The translations under genes were made by a program, and so were the position numbers. A DNA stretch of 64,000 nt from Setomelanomma holmii (Eukaryota > Ascomycota > Dothideomycetes > Pleosporales > Phaeosphaeriaceae). Of the stretch, positions 12,704-23,437 are shown in pieces (position 1 is the stretch's first letter; every line of letters starts with the position of its first letter). The stretch covers positions 79,325 through 143,324 of the forward strand of contig ML978246.1 in the NCBI GenBank assembly GCA_010015745.1, given 5' to 3'. The notes beneath the pieces are model-generated. The model had not been told where the DNA came from, did not search any database, and saw only the letters and a list, made by a program, of their open reading frames with translations.

Positions 12704-13054
12704 ATGCTTTACACTATCCTCTTCTCAGTGCTCGCTGCAAGCGCAGCTGCTCAGACCTCGTAAGCCACAAACATCACCCACAACGGCCAAGACTCATATT
12801 GATGTTTTTGCAGCACCACCGTAGCACCAGCGCCTTCTTCAAGCGTGGCTCTTTCAACACCCGTGGTTGCAAGCAGCAACGCCTCAGCGTCAACCTCTGG
12901 CTCCGCCACGGCTACCTCGATGGGGACTGATCATTCCTCAGCTTCGACTCCAGTCTCGACTTCGAAGGCCACCAACGCTGCTGGTGCAGTGAATGCAGGA
13001 GAGATTGGCGGTATCGCCGCTATGATTCTCGGTATTGCTGCGTGGTTGGCTTAA
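12704..13054 (+). CDS. Small Ser/Thr-rich secreted, probably GPI-anchored protein (copy 2 of 3)
   Basis: Two exons, 12704..12759 and 12814..13054; 98 aa. ATG in context ACCATGC. Signal peptide MLYTILFSVLAASAAAQ, then a Ser/Thr/Ala/Val region, and a tail AGEIGGIAAMILGIAAWLA that looks like a GPI-attachment or membrane-anchor signal. The 54 bp intron (GTAAGC...CAG) interrupts the codon directly after the signal peptide in phase 2, and exon 2 starts with the same bases CACC as copy 1. These shared features point to common origin with the neighbours at 10995 and 13923 although the mature sequences are low complexity. Function unknown; wall-surface or effector-like roles are guesses. Confidence 0.72.
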
Positions 13055-13521
13055 AAGTACAATACCATCCTGTATGTTACCGTCTGTCCAGTAGTGGTAG
13101 AGCAGACAGTTGTTCATGTCTCTCGCTAGAAAGGCTTGTTCGGTGGGTGATATGTCGAAGGATACCTGCGATCTGACCGATCATGTCAGGGGGTGAGAGA
13201 CCCACCATGTACTTATAACAACCACAAACACTTCTTCAACACCAATCACCCTCATGCACTGTCACATTATCCGCACAACAAGCTTCAACAAGCATCATTG
13301 ACGCGCAATAGCGCCACTCTTAATCACAGCAAGCCTCGTAAATATGACGCTAATGCAGCGCCAAGGGTGAAACGGAAGAGCGGCAGCCACAGCTCAACCA
13401 CAAAATGACATCTGCAGACCTCCGAGTTGTACACAAAATGATACGAGTGGCTCAAATGTCGTTTCACACACTGCCGAGAGATCGGATGTCGGCACTCTGC
13501 AATTAAATCACGCATCAGTCT

Positions 13522-13563
13522 CCCTTGCGCAAGGGTGTCGGAGGCGCCTCCGTGGCGCAAGGG
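13522..13563. repeat. Two adjacent perfect palindromes plus a third half-copy
   Basis: CCCTTGCGCAAGGG (13522-13535) is its own reverse complement over 14 bp. Four bases later GGAGGCGCCTCC (13540-13551) is a perfect 12 bp palindrome. A further GCGCAAGGGG (13554-13563) repeats the right arm of the first. It lies about 360 bp upstream of the small gene at 13923. It could be a dimeric transcription-factor site or a mobile-element remnant. Confidence 0.6.
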
Positions 13564-13755
13564 GCACTAGCCACATATCAAATCGAGCCATATCCGGACA
13601 AATCACGACCAGTCAAGTATATGCGACATAAAGAGAGTATCCGGTGCACTGGGACTTATGAACAGAGCATGTCGACAGGATAAGAACAAATCACGCGTAT
13701 GGGCGGGTACAGGAAGGTCAGGGGCCCGGGACAAATGTGGACGGTGCTACTATTG

Positions 13756-13765
13756 TATATATAAT
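13756..13765 (+). promoter_or_regulatory. TATA-like box of small gene 3
   Basis: TATATATAAT, 158 bp upstream of the ATG at 13923, followed by a CT-rich leader, a usual arrangement for fungal promoters. Confidence 0.45.
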
Positions 13766-13922
13766 ATCAGTGAGGTGCCTCAGAGCGGTGATAGCATCTG
13801 ATCTCCTCCATTTTCCTCGCACACCATAATAACCTCACTTTCATTCTCTACACTCGCTTCTTCAGCCCCTCCAAACTCATCGAGTCCAGACGCAACCACC
13901 AATTACCCAAAACTCACTCAAC

Positions 13923-14196
13923 ATGCAATTCACCGCAATTCTCCTACCCTTCCTCGCGACTCTCGCACTCGCTGCTGATACCATAACGTAGGTCCATCGC
14001 CTGAGTACATGTATCCTACCTCCTTTTAACAATCCTTCATAGCAGCACCAAGACATCCACAGCAGTCGCGACCAAGACCGCCACCGAGACGAAGGCGTCG
14101 GCGTCAGCTACACATACGGGCGCTGCTGCTGCTCTAGACATGAGCCACATTCTCATTGGTGTTGCGGGCGCGGGCGTAGCTGCTTGGGCATTGTAA
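13923..14196 (+). CDS. Very small Thr/Ala-rich secreted, probably GPI-anchored protein (copy 3 of 3)
   Basis: Exons 13923..13987 and 14043..14196; 72 aa. Signal peptide MQFTAILLPFLATLALA, short Thr/Lys/Ala region with repeats of TKT and TAT type, hydrophobic end SHILIGVAGAGVAAWAL. The donor GTAGGT again falls just after the signal peptide in phase 2. The acceptor is a tandem TAGCAG (14040-14045), so a second splice form lacking one Ser (exon 2 from 14046) is possible. Same architecture as the genes at 10995 and 12704, which suggests tandem duplication followed by drift of the low-complexity body. Function unknown. Confidence 0.68.
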
Positions 14197-14407
14197 AGCG
14201 TGCTTGGGACTGATCAACTGGGAAGCGAACATCACTTATTAGGAGAGGAATGTATATATTGTAATTCAACCAAGACAAAGTTTATTTGAGAATTGATCAT
14301 TGATTCATTACCGATAGCTAAGCATCATATGCTAAGTTACATATGAGAACGCCAGCCCATGCATAGGCTTGTTACTTCTCCAATACTTCTTCATCATGTT
14401 TCTTCAA

Positions 14408-15421
14408 TTATAAGATGGCGATGCGCTTGATCTGCTGAGCTTGTGCCCTGGGTACAGTGATTTCCAAAGCACCGTCCTTGAAGCTGGCGCTCACGTTCTC
14501 CGTATCGATGTGGGTGGGAAACTTGAAGGTGCGCTCGAATGATCCGTGTACGCGCTCCTCCTGCTGGAGCTGTTGGGGCTGTTGCTGCTGTTGCTGAGCT
14601 GGAGCTTCGGGCTGGGATTGCTGGGCAATGGTGGTCTCGGTCGACACAGGTGTCTCAACAGCCTTCTCCTTGCCCTTGGGTTCCTTGACCTCAGCAGGTG
14701 AGGAAGGTCGTGATGGTGATGAGATCAGGGATGATGTCTCAGCGCCAAGATCCTCGAAGTCGTCCTCGACAGTCGCTTGGTACGATTTGTGCGACTCCGT
14801 GTCACTTTCTGGTGTGGCTGCGCCAACGGTTGCGCTTTCAGCTGCGCTCTCGGCTTCGTTGACCGTGTCATATTCAGGTTCATTGAGAGTGACACCATCC
14901 ATCTTGTCCTCGGAGGACTCGGTGGGCTGCTCAGTGGGCTCAGTGGTTAGCGCGGCCTGGAGCGCAGGTGCTTGTTCTGGCTGAGCCTTCTTCTCGGCCT
15001 GCCACTCGGTGTTGCCAGAGATCTTTAGGGTGTGCTCATCAGTAATCTCGATGTTGATGTTTTCTGTGTCGAACCCCTGGAATTCACCGCCAACCTGCCA
15101 ACCCTGCTCAGTCTCGTTGACAGTGAACTTGGCGCGCAGGGGACGCTTGCGCTGCTGTCGCTGACGGTGAGCCTCGCGTTGAGTTTCGCGTTGAGCTTCG
15201 AGATGTGCTTGGCGTTGGGCTTCACGGTCAATCTCGCTCAGCAGCTCATCAACCTGGTTGAAGAAATGGTTGAACGATGAGTACTGCGGACGCTGTGGGC
15301 GAGGTCTAGCGACGCGATAGCCGTAGGATGGTCGTGAGACTGGGGCGCAGAAGCCAAAGGGGCTACACTGCGGTGCCTGGTAGGCAGGGGCAAAGCGTGG
15401 TGGAGTGAGGATGAATGCCAT
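14408..15421 (-). CDS. HSP30: Small heat-shock protein, HSP30/Hsp20 type with split alpha-crystallin domain
   Basis: Single exon, 337 aa. It is an ATP-independent chaperone that holds unfolding proteins during heat stress. The start MAFILTPPRFAP at 15421 is the first ATG; an upstream in-frame extension begins only with GTG. N-terminal region with FNHFFNQVDELLSEID, then a Gln/Arg/Glu helix, then the first half of the alpha-crystallin domain (RAKFTVNETEQGWQVGGEFQ, NINIEI, HTLKISGN). About 150 mostly acidic, Ser/Glu/Pro- and Gln-rich residues follow before the domain resumes with FERTFKFPTHIDTENVSASF and ends DGALEITVPRA. A hydrophilic insert splitting the domain is known from Neurospora HSP30. 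The promoter has a TATA box and two heat-shock elements. Confidence 0.9.
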   Translation of the reverse strand: MAFILTPPRFAPAYQAPQCSPFGFCAPVSRPSYGYRVARPRPQRPQYSSFNHFFNQVDELLSEIDREAQRQAHLEAQRETQREAHRQRQQRKRPLRAKFTVNETEQGWQVGGEFQGFDTENINIEITDEHTLKISGNTEWQAEKKAQPEQAPALQAALTTEPTEQPTESSEDKMDGVTLNEPEYDTVNEAESAAESATVGAATPESDTESHKSYQATVEDDFEDLGAETSSLISSPSRPSSPAEVKEPKGKEKAVETPVSTETTIAQQSQPEAPAQQQQQQPQQLQQEERVHGSFERTFKFPTHIDTENVSASFKDGALEITVPRAQAQQIKRIAIL

Positions 15422-15565
15422 TTTTGGTATTGTTAAAGGCTGTGTGGGGAGTATATGAAAGATCTGAATGGTTGATTGAAGAAGATGAGGCTCAGGTACA
15501 ACTGTAGATCTGGTGGAGCGGATCTTGAAATCTGATGATGGCCCTAAGAAGAGCCGCACCCCAGT

Positions 15566-15573
15566 CTTTTATA
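15566..15573 (-). promoter_or_regulatory. TATA box of HSP30-type gene
   Basis: Reads TATAAAAG on the minus strand, 145 bp upstream of the ATG at 15421; a strong TATA is usual for inducible heat-shock genes. Confidence 0.6.
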
Positions 15574-15719
15574 AGCATCGTGGCAAGCGATCAAGGCAGC
15601 AATCAGCTTGCGACACTCTGATGAGAAATGCGGATTCCGTAAGAAGAGGGACGTTGCTAGAAACGTGTGGAGTGTTCGCGTTGCTTGGTGATGTTTCGAG
15701 GTTAGTCAGGTAGACGCGT

Positions 15720-15747
15720 GAAGCTTCGCGTAACTGCTAGAAGCTTC
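15720..15747. promoter_or_regulatory. Paired heat-shock elements
   Basis: GAAGCTTC at 15720-15727 and again at 15740-15747. Each fits the heat-shock factor unit GAAnnTTC exactly, and the pair is 20 bp apart, two helical turns. They sit about 150 bp upstream of the TATA box of the HSP30-type gene, which supports HSF control. No other gene start is close. Confidence 0.65.
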
Positions 15748-16756
15748 GGTCGTCATTGCCAAGGCTGCGCCATATGTGGTTAGGGCGCTTATGTAATTTC
15801 CCATCGCCCAAATCGCGTCTTCGAACACCAAGCAATCGACGCGACATGCTCGTCAACCCAATGTGACATTTCCCAAAATCAACTGTGCATTCTACGACCC
15901 ATGGGCTCGTCATATATTGTTCGTTTCCATGATTCAGGCATGGGACATGCCTGCTTAGTCTTCCCGGTTGTCCATGAGCTTTCCTTTCCGTATGTGTGGA
16001 CCTCCTGTGGCCAGAGAGCGAATTTCGAAAAGCTCTAGGACACGCGGTCCTGGTGGAGGTGGCTTCTAGGCTACCGAAGGGCTTCGTCGTCCACGTCCAT
16101 GCTATAGAAGATAAAAGGCTAAGCCCCAACCTCTGACGATCTCTAGCTGAACACCACTGCCTTTCCAACGGAACGCGCTGTTCAAAGGCGCGAAGGTATA
16201 CACGCAGCTTTGGAGGCTGGTCCCATGCAGTTACTGGACTCTAGAGGTCTCGCTGCATTGTTTACCTAATAGCAGTGCTCGCAGTGTGTGCAAAAGCCCC
16301 TAGCAGTGTTCCATTGAAGACTCCGGGGAAGAACATGTTCACCTCCGTGCGTGTGCCGGGACGATTCGACAACACTATGTCGCTATCTGCGGGCTGACAC
16401 ATTGTCTAGATATATTTGCCATTTTTCCAATCGTTAATCTCGCACACACAGCCAATACCGATTGTTCCTCGAAGCCACTGCAGCAAGGCTGGCCCCCAGT
16501 TTACCTCCACATTTCGGACTTTGCATGACCCGTCCTGCACCCATTGGCTTACGATATCGATAAAAAGCGATGAGCAGCAGCTGGAGCAAGATATGCAACC
16601 GTCTAGAACATATGGCTTTTCCACTTTCTAGCTATATGAGTATCATGGGTCCCACTCACGCAAGCTTGTTCGCGTTCAGTCTTGTCGCCTCATAATCACT
16701 TAACCACCACGGAAGCTCTCCAATCGTGTCCACACTCCGAGAACAGCTCATATTCA
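15748..16756. other. Intergenic between HSP30-type promoter and membrane protein gene
   Basis: About 1 kb; ORFs of up to 143 codons on the minus strand lack any motif. It must contain the promoter of the gene starting at 16757. Confidence 0.45.
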
Positions 16757-18408
16757 ATGTTTCTACAGAGTGCCTTCTCTCGGATCATTCAAGATGCTAC
16801 CCATCGCTGCTTCATCATTTTTGGCACACTTCTCTCTCTGCCAGCTGTCATTGGAGCACCAGCATCGATGCCAGAGTATCCTCATCTCGAATCTTCCAAC
16901 CCGAACTATTACGACTTCACGCTGAATACATCGACTATACCTTCGGTCGAGGCTGACACGACGTACTTCGAGGCGGGTAACATGCAGTACAAACAGTGGA
17001 CAGGTCGCGCAAAGCGGATTCGCGATGCTGGAAGCCCTGAGTACTGCTCAGGAAATTTGTCCGTGGCACTAGCCGGAGTAGGAGAGGCATACAGAGCAAG
17101 TGCCAGTGGTTCGACATCACTCCTGACACTGCTACCGACAGCAGGTGCATTGATCGGCGCACCAGCGAAAGAGCTTTGGGTGTTGTATAAGCTCGTACCC
17201 CTGGCTGGCTTCCTGTCAAGCGTCTTGTCACTTGGCGGCAGCATCGTTCCTCATCAGGTCAGTGATTATGCCAGCCTTGAAGACTTCTCGTACAATGATA
17301 TGCCAAACAACAATGCCACTGATGGCATGTTGAGGCGGAGAGTAAGTGGGAAGACTTGGTCCGATCAGTTCGAACTAGATGTGCAACAGATTGCCGAGCA
17401 CTTCGCCGACCAGGTCTATGCAAGAGCGATGGATTTGAGAGGCTCGTCCAAGACCTGGAAGATTGGACTCGGCATATGCGGCCTGATTGTATGTGTGCTG
17501 CTCATTTGTGGCGCATGCTACATGCTCTCTGCAGGTAGCATCGTAGTATGGTGGTGTGAAGTGAGTCCCTGCGCAACACGTGCTGAGTCCCACACTGATC
17601 TCGGACCCAGGCTGAAAATTGGGCTTTCACATGGTATAGCATCACCATATTCTCCTCCGTGTTCGAAAATTACGCCAACACTCCGTTCGCTAAGGACTGG
17701 GTGATGCGCATATCGCGCGCCCCGCACCTACGCATCTCGACCGATGCACCGTGGGTCATCTCGCCAGAACCACCCGTCGAGCAATTTTACTCGGAAGATC
17801 CGTACCACGATGTGAGCCTAGCCGAGGACAGTGCAAACACGAAGTCTCTTCTGTCCGACCAGACAACCGCTCAACCCGTCATCGACGCACTAAAGAAGGG
17901 ATACAATACCGAGAGCCGTGTGATCATGGAACACAATGTTCCATGGTCCGCCTCGAAGGACGCGTTCTACGTTATCATAAGCCGAGGCGGTGTGCGGAGA
18001 GGCCATACCATCTTACGTCTTGTGTCCAAGAGCGTCTCTGTCGCTGCATTCGTTGTATCGACCGCCCTCTTCGCAAGTTCAACCTTGCTGCAATTTCAGC
18101 CCGCCATCTTGGTGATGGCGTTGGTTTTGAGCGCGGGCATTTTCGGCAGAGTGACCGCCATGTGGATTTCTGCCGTCATTATGCGCGACAGACCTGTCTT
18201 GCATCGTATCGTCAAAACAAAGAAGGAAGCCAGTGTCTTCATGGAGGCCATACTAAGGAGGGAAGGCATGGTATGCGAAGTGCTTGGTCATGTCATCGTT
18301 AATGGAAGGTGCGTGAAGAGGCGAAGTAAGTTGACATGGAGCACTATCTTCGGTGTTTTGGCCAAGCCTTTCGATGTTTCGAGCATCGCCGTGGTATCTT
18401 CCGCATGA
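16757..18408 (+). CDS. Multi-pass membrane protein of unknown function
   Basis: Exons 16757..17560 and 17611..18408 with a 50 bp phase-0 intron (GTGAGT...CAG); 533 aa. I do not recognise a characterised family. The N terminus has a hydrophobic segment ending LPAVIGAPA, likely a signal sequence. A mostly extracytoplasmic stretch with sequons (NTS, NLS, NAT) follows, then hydrophobic segments near 120-160, a clear one near 238-267 (ICGLIVCVLLICGACYML), and two near 400-450 (SVAAFVVSTALFASSTLL, ILVMALVLSAGIFG). The first ATG in frame is 16757; the longer ORF starts with TTG. The plan resembles uncharacterised secretory or plasma-membrane proteins of filamentous fungi. Reading frame and splice sites are clean, so it is probably functional. 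Confidence 0.72.
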
Positions 18409-18628
18409 ACGGCTTCATGCGTTACGCAGATGTATACGCGGTTTACCTCCCTCAAACATTCCCATGCTCTGCCATTTTAGTTGATCGACGCGTTCCGCTA
18501 CCTGGAGAGCTTTGACGGCGTTGTTCATGTCAACGAAATCTCGTGAGATCGCCACTGAAGATAGTCAATACTAAGCTCGGTAAAGTAGGAGGCACTTGCT
18601 GCCTCCTGGCTTTATGTTCAGGTTGCGT

Positions 18629-20309
18629 CTATCTTACATGGCGCGTGATCTTATCCTCTGACTCAGGCGTGACTGGCTCAGTAATGCCAACCTCAGCAAC
18701 CTTGCTACTAGCGTGTGACTTATCGCGCAACTCAAACGGGTCGTCAGGTGTACTTTCTTGAGAGCTCTCCGCCTCCGCATCTGCAGGACCTCCCTTCTGT
18801 CGCTTGTCTCGCTTCAGGTAGAAGTACATGATCCAAGTAAACAAGATGAGCCCGATGGCACATCCGAGGCAGAACGAATAGCCCTTGCGGTATCGCGGCG
18901 CTTCTACCGTTGGGAAAGTGAGTAACGGTGTCCAGGCCTTCGATGAATGAGACAGCAAGTTAATCAGAACGAGCTTGAAGCTTCTCTCCTCTGGGTTGTC
19001 GCGAAGTAGATTATTGACCCAACCGTGGAAGACGCTCGAAAGCGCGTTGGACCAATACATGGTCGCGAAACCAAACCACAGGGCTGATTCCGGGACCTTC
19101 CAGATTGTCAGAATCAGCAAGCCGACGGCGTTGAAGATAGAACACCATGTGATCGACCAAGCGGGACCGAGGAACATGTCAGACGCGAAACAGGCGATGA
19201 GCGTGTATGCGATGCCGAGGGCAGGTGCGATGGTGCCCAGCTCGTTGATGCGCGCAGCACTATATCTTCCAGGGCCGAGAGATTTGATCCACAGCAAGAA
19301 CGACGCAGTGTTCTTGTGAATGCCCGCATTCCGAAATAGAATGTCCGTGGTAACGACTGTCCAGAAGCGGAGGCCCAGAAGTGTCTTTTTGATGTGGCCA
19401 AACTTCATCTTGCCATGAGTAACGTGGCCGCTACTTTCGAGGCGATGACGAGCGACTTTGATATCATAATCGTTCACAACCCAGCGATTGGGCTGGTCGA
19501 CCGTGCCTGGGATGACGAAGTAGCCGAGTATGCCAACAGGAACGGTGATGAGTGCGCAGATGACGTACATCCAGCGTCAGCCTTCGAGGCCTGTCTGAAA
19601 GTAAGTACCTGCTGTCTTGAATAGGTAGGAGAGGCTTACCATGAACGCCTTCCAGCCGACTTGACGCGCCGGCCTGAATCAGACTTGTCGTCAACGTGCC
19701 AGCTGCTAAGCCTGTGTAGAAGATACCGCCGCGTCGAGCAATCTCGTGACCCTTGTACCAGGATCCCTTGGGTTGTGAGCATGATCACGAGTCAAGGGTG
19801 GAGAATGATGTAGACGTACTAGCACATAATGAATCGCGGGGAAGAACGCTGCCTCGACCCAGCCAACCATGAACCGGTAAGCGGCCAACTCGACGTACGA
19901 GTTGACGCGATATTGTAGGAGAGTAAAGACGCCCCAAAGAATATCGCATCCTGGTATAAGCCAGTGTATAGGAATATAGGTCATAATGAACCTACAACCT
20001 ATATCAGCATACACTCACACTTGATGACCGGTGAGCTCACAGGAAAGGTATTTGCCCTAACACAGAACCCAACGTAAACAGCGTTTGAAGTTGAACAAGT
20101 TCGTTCCCACTGAAGCCGAGGTCTTCTTTCATGCCAGCAACGTAGGCACTATTGAGATTAGACTGGTCGATATACTTCACTCAGTATCCCAGAACTGAGT
20201 ACGGCACAAGGAACATATCGATCTTCGAGATCAGGCGGCGATCCTCTTTGCTGTCGTCGTCGGCGAACCATTTCACCTGCCACCACTTCCGGCGCGGAAT
20301 GGCAGACAT
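18629..20309 (-). pseudogene. MFS transporter, DAL5/allantoate-permease type, with two in-frame TGA stops
   Basis: Exons complement(18629..19590, 19640..19766, 19820..19991, 20041..20309), all with good splice sites, give 509 codons of a 12-helix DAL5-type MFS carrier (anion:cation symporters; relatives carry allantoate, nicotinate, pantothenate, biotin). Family marks: KIDMFLVPYSVLGY, YIDQSNLNSAYVAGMKEDL, GQIPF, the conserved GSWYKGHEIARR and RWMYVICAL. Two Trp codons expected from the family are TGA: 20181-20183 (YWVKY reads Y*VKY) and 19577-19579 (EGWRW reads EG*RW). Everything else is intact, so loss looks recent. It sits beside two monooxygenases and a second DAL5-type carrier. Translation from a later ATG would drop helix 1 and still meet the second stop. 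Confidence 0.82.
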
Positions 20310-21434
20310 GTTTCAGGCGGGCTGTTGATGAGTGTTTTGGAAGACTTCAATGATGATTGTATACCTTTCATATAGTGTTCCCGTTACGATTGCCCGGACT
20401 TGTCCCGAGTATCTCTAATCGCGCCATGCTATCATTGTATCTTGCGAGCCCCCAACCCACAATGCCCCATCGTTCGGGCTGCCGACACCGGCATCCTCCA
20501 GGTGCGAATACATGCTTCAATGCAAAGTGGATGCGACTGTAGGTGAAGCCGAAGTATAGAAAGAACTTGGCATTTGAAGAGACTTCGGCACTCAGATAAG
20601 AATGTCAAGCATCCGGGTAGTTACAACGAATGTGATTGGTATGGTTTCGAATTTGCCTGGGCGAGGTTGCAGGGCTAAGACATGACGTGCTGCTTCCCCG
20701 CAATGTTGAAATTAGCTAGACTGCCCTCGACGAAACCATGAGAAAGCCTTCAAGATGTTGAGACTCGGCATCGGCAATGTGTAGATTTTATACTGGAAAA
20801 TATGGCCTGGCTCCACGTAGCTTGACAGTTGTCGAGTCTTGCTGGAATGATGGCTGAGAAGATGTGACGCAGAAATCGAATGCACCTCCCAATTCGCTAC
20901 CGTTTTGACCATCATGGGAGATTATCGCCGGAGATCCGCATTGTTGCTGCATTCAGTTGGCGACTGCGGAAAATCCACGTGCATTTCAAGATCAATAAAG
21001 AGCAAATTGATGAGGAAGTGAAGGCCGTTAAGCTACTATATCTTACGCTGGATCAGCTCTCGAAATCTCCCATGTATACCTTCATGCAGTACCCAGCGAT
21101 ACAATCTCACACTTGTGGTGTCCCATAGAGGTGGAAAAAGGTCGTAGTGGTAGCCCCGTACAATGCATCTGGCGATGCTATTCGCGATGTTAACGACAAT
21201 GAAATGTAATATCTGATGGATAACAGCTCATAGACCTTCTTTGTCGCCTGCAGCGAGGAATTGGTCGTATTGAAGCAGACAGCGGGGTGACGTCACGCAA
21301 TCTTTTGTTGGCGTGAACGCGCCTGAAGTCCCGAGCTTCAACCAGGACCCAAGCCCAAACTATTCAAACTATTCATCACTCAAATACATCCTTATTTTAT
21401 CGCAACACCTTGTTGGTTCTTTTCTCACCCGATG
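20310..21434. other. Intergenic upstream of MFS pseudogene
   Basis: 1.1 kb without a convincing gene. A perfect TGACGTCA (ATF/CREB-type palindrome) lies at 21288-21295, between the 3' end of the monooxygenase gene and the 5' end of the transporter gene. The ORF at 20880-21128 has no motif. Confidence 0.45.
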
Positions 21435-23437
21435 CTAGGATGCATACCACTGCTCGTGGTAATCGCGAAGATCGACGTTGCCACCCAGCGCTTCAGCACG
21501 AAGCCATGGAGTGAGATCGACATTGGCCGCTTCTGCTGGATCTGATGCTGCAACGTCCTTCATCGTCCAACCATTCCCTAGCCATGCGAATCGATTCCCT
21601 TGCCGATTTAGATACGTGTATTCCCAATCTTCCCACCGCGGCTCTCTGCGCACCGCGTTCACGTGCGCTGCACTGCCAGGCCATATACCATGGATCCGCC
21701 CCCCTTTGATACCGCCGTTGTGCCATGAGCTGCAGTATTCGCTCATGACTGTGCGTAGGAAAAACGACTCGCAGTACGCGCGGAAGTCGCGTGTAGCTGC
21801 TGCAGTGGGGGCCATGCTGCGGATGCCTTGCGTGGATGCCTTCCTGAGGACGCGTGCGCAGTATGTGACCTGGTTTTCGACTGAATGGCATAGGGTTCCT
21901 GCCGGACCGGTGGCATTGGGTCCAAGCAAAATCAAGAAATTGGGAAAGTCTGGAGCGGCGATGCTGAGATACGAATCTGGAAATCCTGGAGAGCCGCCAG
22001 GCCGCCATGCTTCCTGAAGGTTAATACCCTTAGCAACGATTGGGAAAGCTGTGCTGAAATTGATATCATGCCCGGTAGCGCAGATTATGGCATCGACTTC
22101 TCGGTGGGTTCCTGATGCGTATCAGCGATCCTCCTCTGTCTTCATCCGTGGTGAGATCTGAGCTTACCATCCTTAGTCTGGATACCTGTGCGAGTAAACC
22201 TTTCTATTCGATTGGTCACGTAGTTTACATTATTCGCCGCCAAAGCCTCAAGATAGCCTGGGCCGGGAGTTAGACGTCGACAATTTGGTGCGAAGTCAGG
22301 AATGATTTCGTTCAAAAGATCGACCCTGTCGCCAAGCCGAGTCGACATAAGCTTTGTGATGGTCTCAAGGGGCGGTATTATTCTTCTCGCCTCCTTTGAA
22401 AATGCCTTCAAATCGACTGAAAAGTTCGGCTTCCAGTTCTTTTCGGAAACTGAGGTACGCTTATGGACTAGATCTTGCCGCTTCTATGCGATCTGCCACA
22501 AACTGTTCGAGGTGCTCGCCTCCAATGGCAGCTGCCACCCAGGTCTTGTTGCGCGCATAGTGATCGATTCTCGCGGCAGCCTTTTGCAATGGCGGTAGAA
22601 TTGGCAAACCGGATGCTCCATTGCTACATATTTATCAGCATATTGATGGTGAGTAGAATCCAGGCTTACTCACCCGATTATGGCGATTCGTTTCCCTGAT
22701 GGCTCGAAAGCCGGGTCTCAATTACTACTGTGTCGCAATAGTCCTTCGAACTCGTCCATCCCAGGGTAGCTTGGAAGGCGTGGGTCAGAGAAGTGGCCAA
22801 TCCCCGTGATTAAGAAGTCAGCCTCGTCAACGTGGTTCCCATCCTCCGTTTCCACCGCTATAAGCCACTTCCCTTTCTCTTCCGACCATTCGGCCTTGGT
22901 CACTTTGCTGTGCAGGCGAATATACTTGCCAAGCTCGTGCTTCTCAACGATGCCCTTCCAGTATGCCTTGATTTCTGCTCCTGAAGCATATGCAGTACTC
23001 CACGTGGTGGAGGGCTCAAAGGTCGCTTGGTAAGCATGCGCAGGCACATCACAGCGAACGCCTGGATAGATATTGCCGTGCCAGACACCCCCCCTTTATC
23101 CTGGTAAGTAAACGTTATTGCTCCAGCCCACGACGAAGATACTCACTACGTCCGAATTGCGCTCATAGATGGTTAGGTCGATGTTGGGTACTTTGGCAGG
23201 AAGAAAGACTGCACTTGTGATGCCGGAAATACCTGCACCAACCACAACGACTCTCAATCGTCTTCCCTCATCCAGTGGATGGTCTTCAAGTTCGAGAGGT
23301 AGGAAGACCGTCCTCGTTTGGGGTTTGTTGTCTTCAGATACGTTTACTTCCGCCTCTTCTTCTACAGCTATGATATGGCTGGAAGTGTTCGGTGCGAGGT
23401 GGTCGCTGATGGCTTGTAACCGATACTTAGAAGACAT
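21435..23437 (-). pseudogene. FAD-dependent Baeyer-Villiger-type monooxygenase, disrupted
   Basis: Exons complement(21435..22111, 22168..22623, 22674..23100, 23147..23437). The first Rossmann motif is VVVVGAGISGIT, followed across intron 1 by GGVWHGNIYPGVRCDVPAH, the second Rossmann motif IIGNGASGLP is rebuilt across intron 2, then CRRLTPGPGYLEAL, ICATGHD, GPNATGP and IHGIWPGSAAH. This is the class B flavoprotein monooxygenase/BVMO plan with about 615 codons. Breaks: TGA at 22718-22720 where the family has HSSNWDP, TAA at 22461-22463, and a one-base shift in a C-run near 22369. Substrate unknown; it would oxygenate a ketone, aldehyde or heteroatom with NADPH. Divergent from the FMN monooxygenase at 23936 over a 498 bp shared promoter. 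Confidence 0.82.

Larger units (their letters stand above)
13055..13922. other. Intergenic with palindromes, upstream of small gene 3
   Basis: 870 bp without a supported gene. It contains two perfect palindromes (13522-13551) and a TATA-like box (13756-13765), listed separately. Confidence 0.5.

Noticed and set aside
15130..15230. Direct repeats GTTGAG/TTTCGCG as a regulatory array
   Set aside because: They encode the Gln/Arg/Glu/Ala helix of the HSP30-type protein.
22718..22720. Programmed stop-codon readthrough at the in-frame TGAs
   Set aside because: Contexts are TGA-G, TGA-C and TGA-A; none has the TGA-CTA context, and the genes also carry frameshifts.
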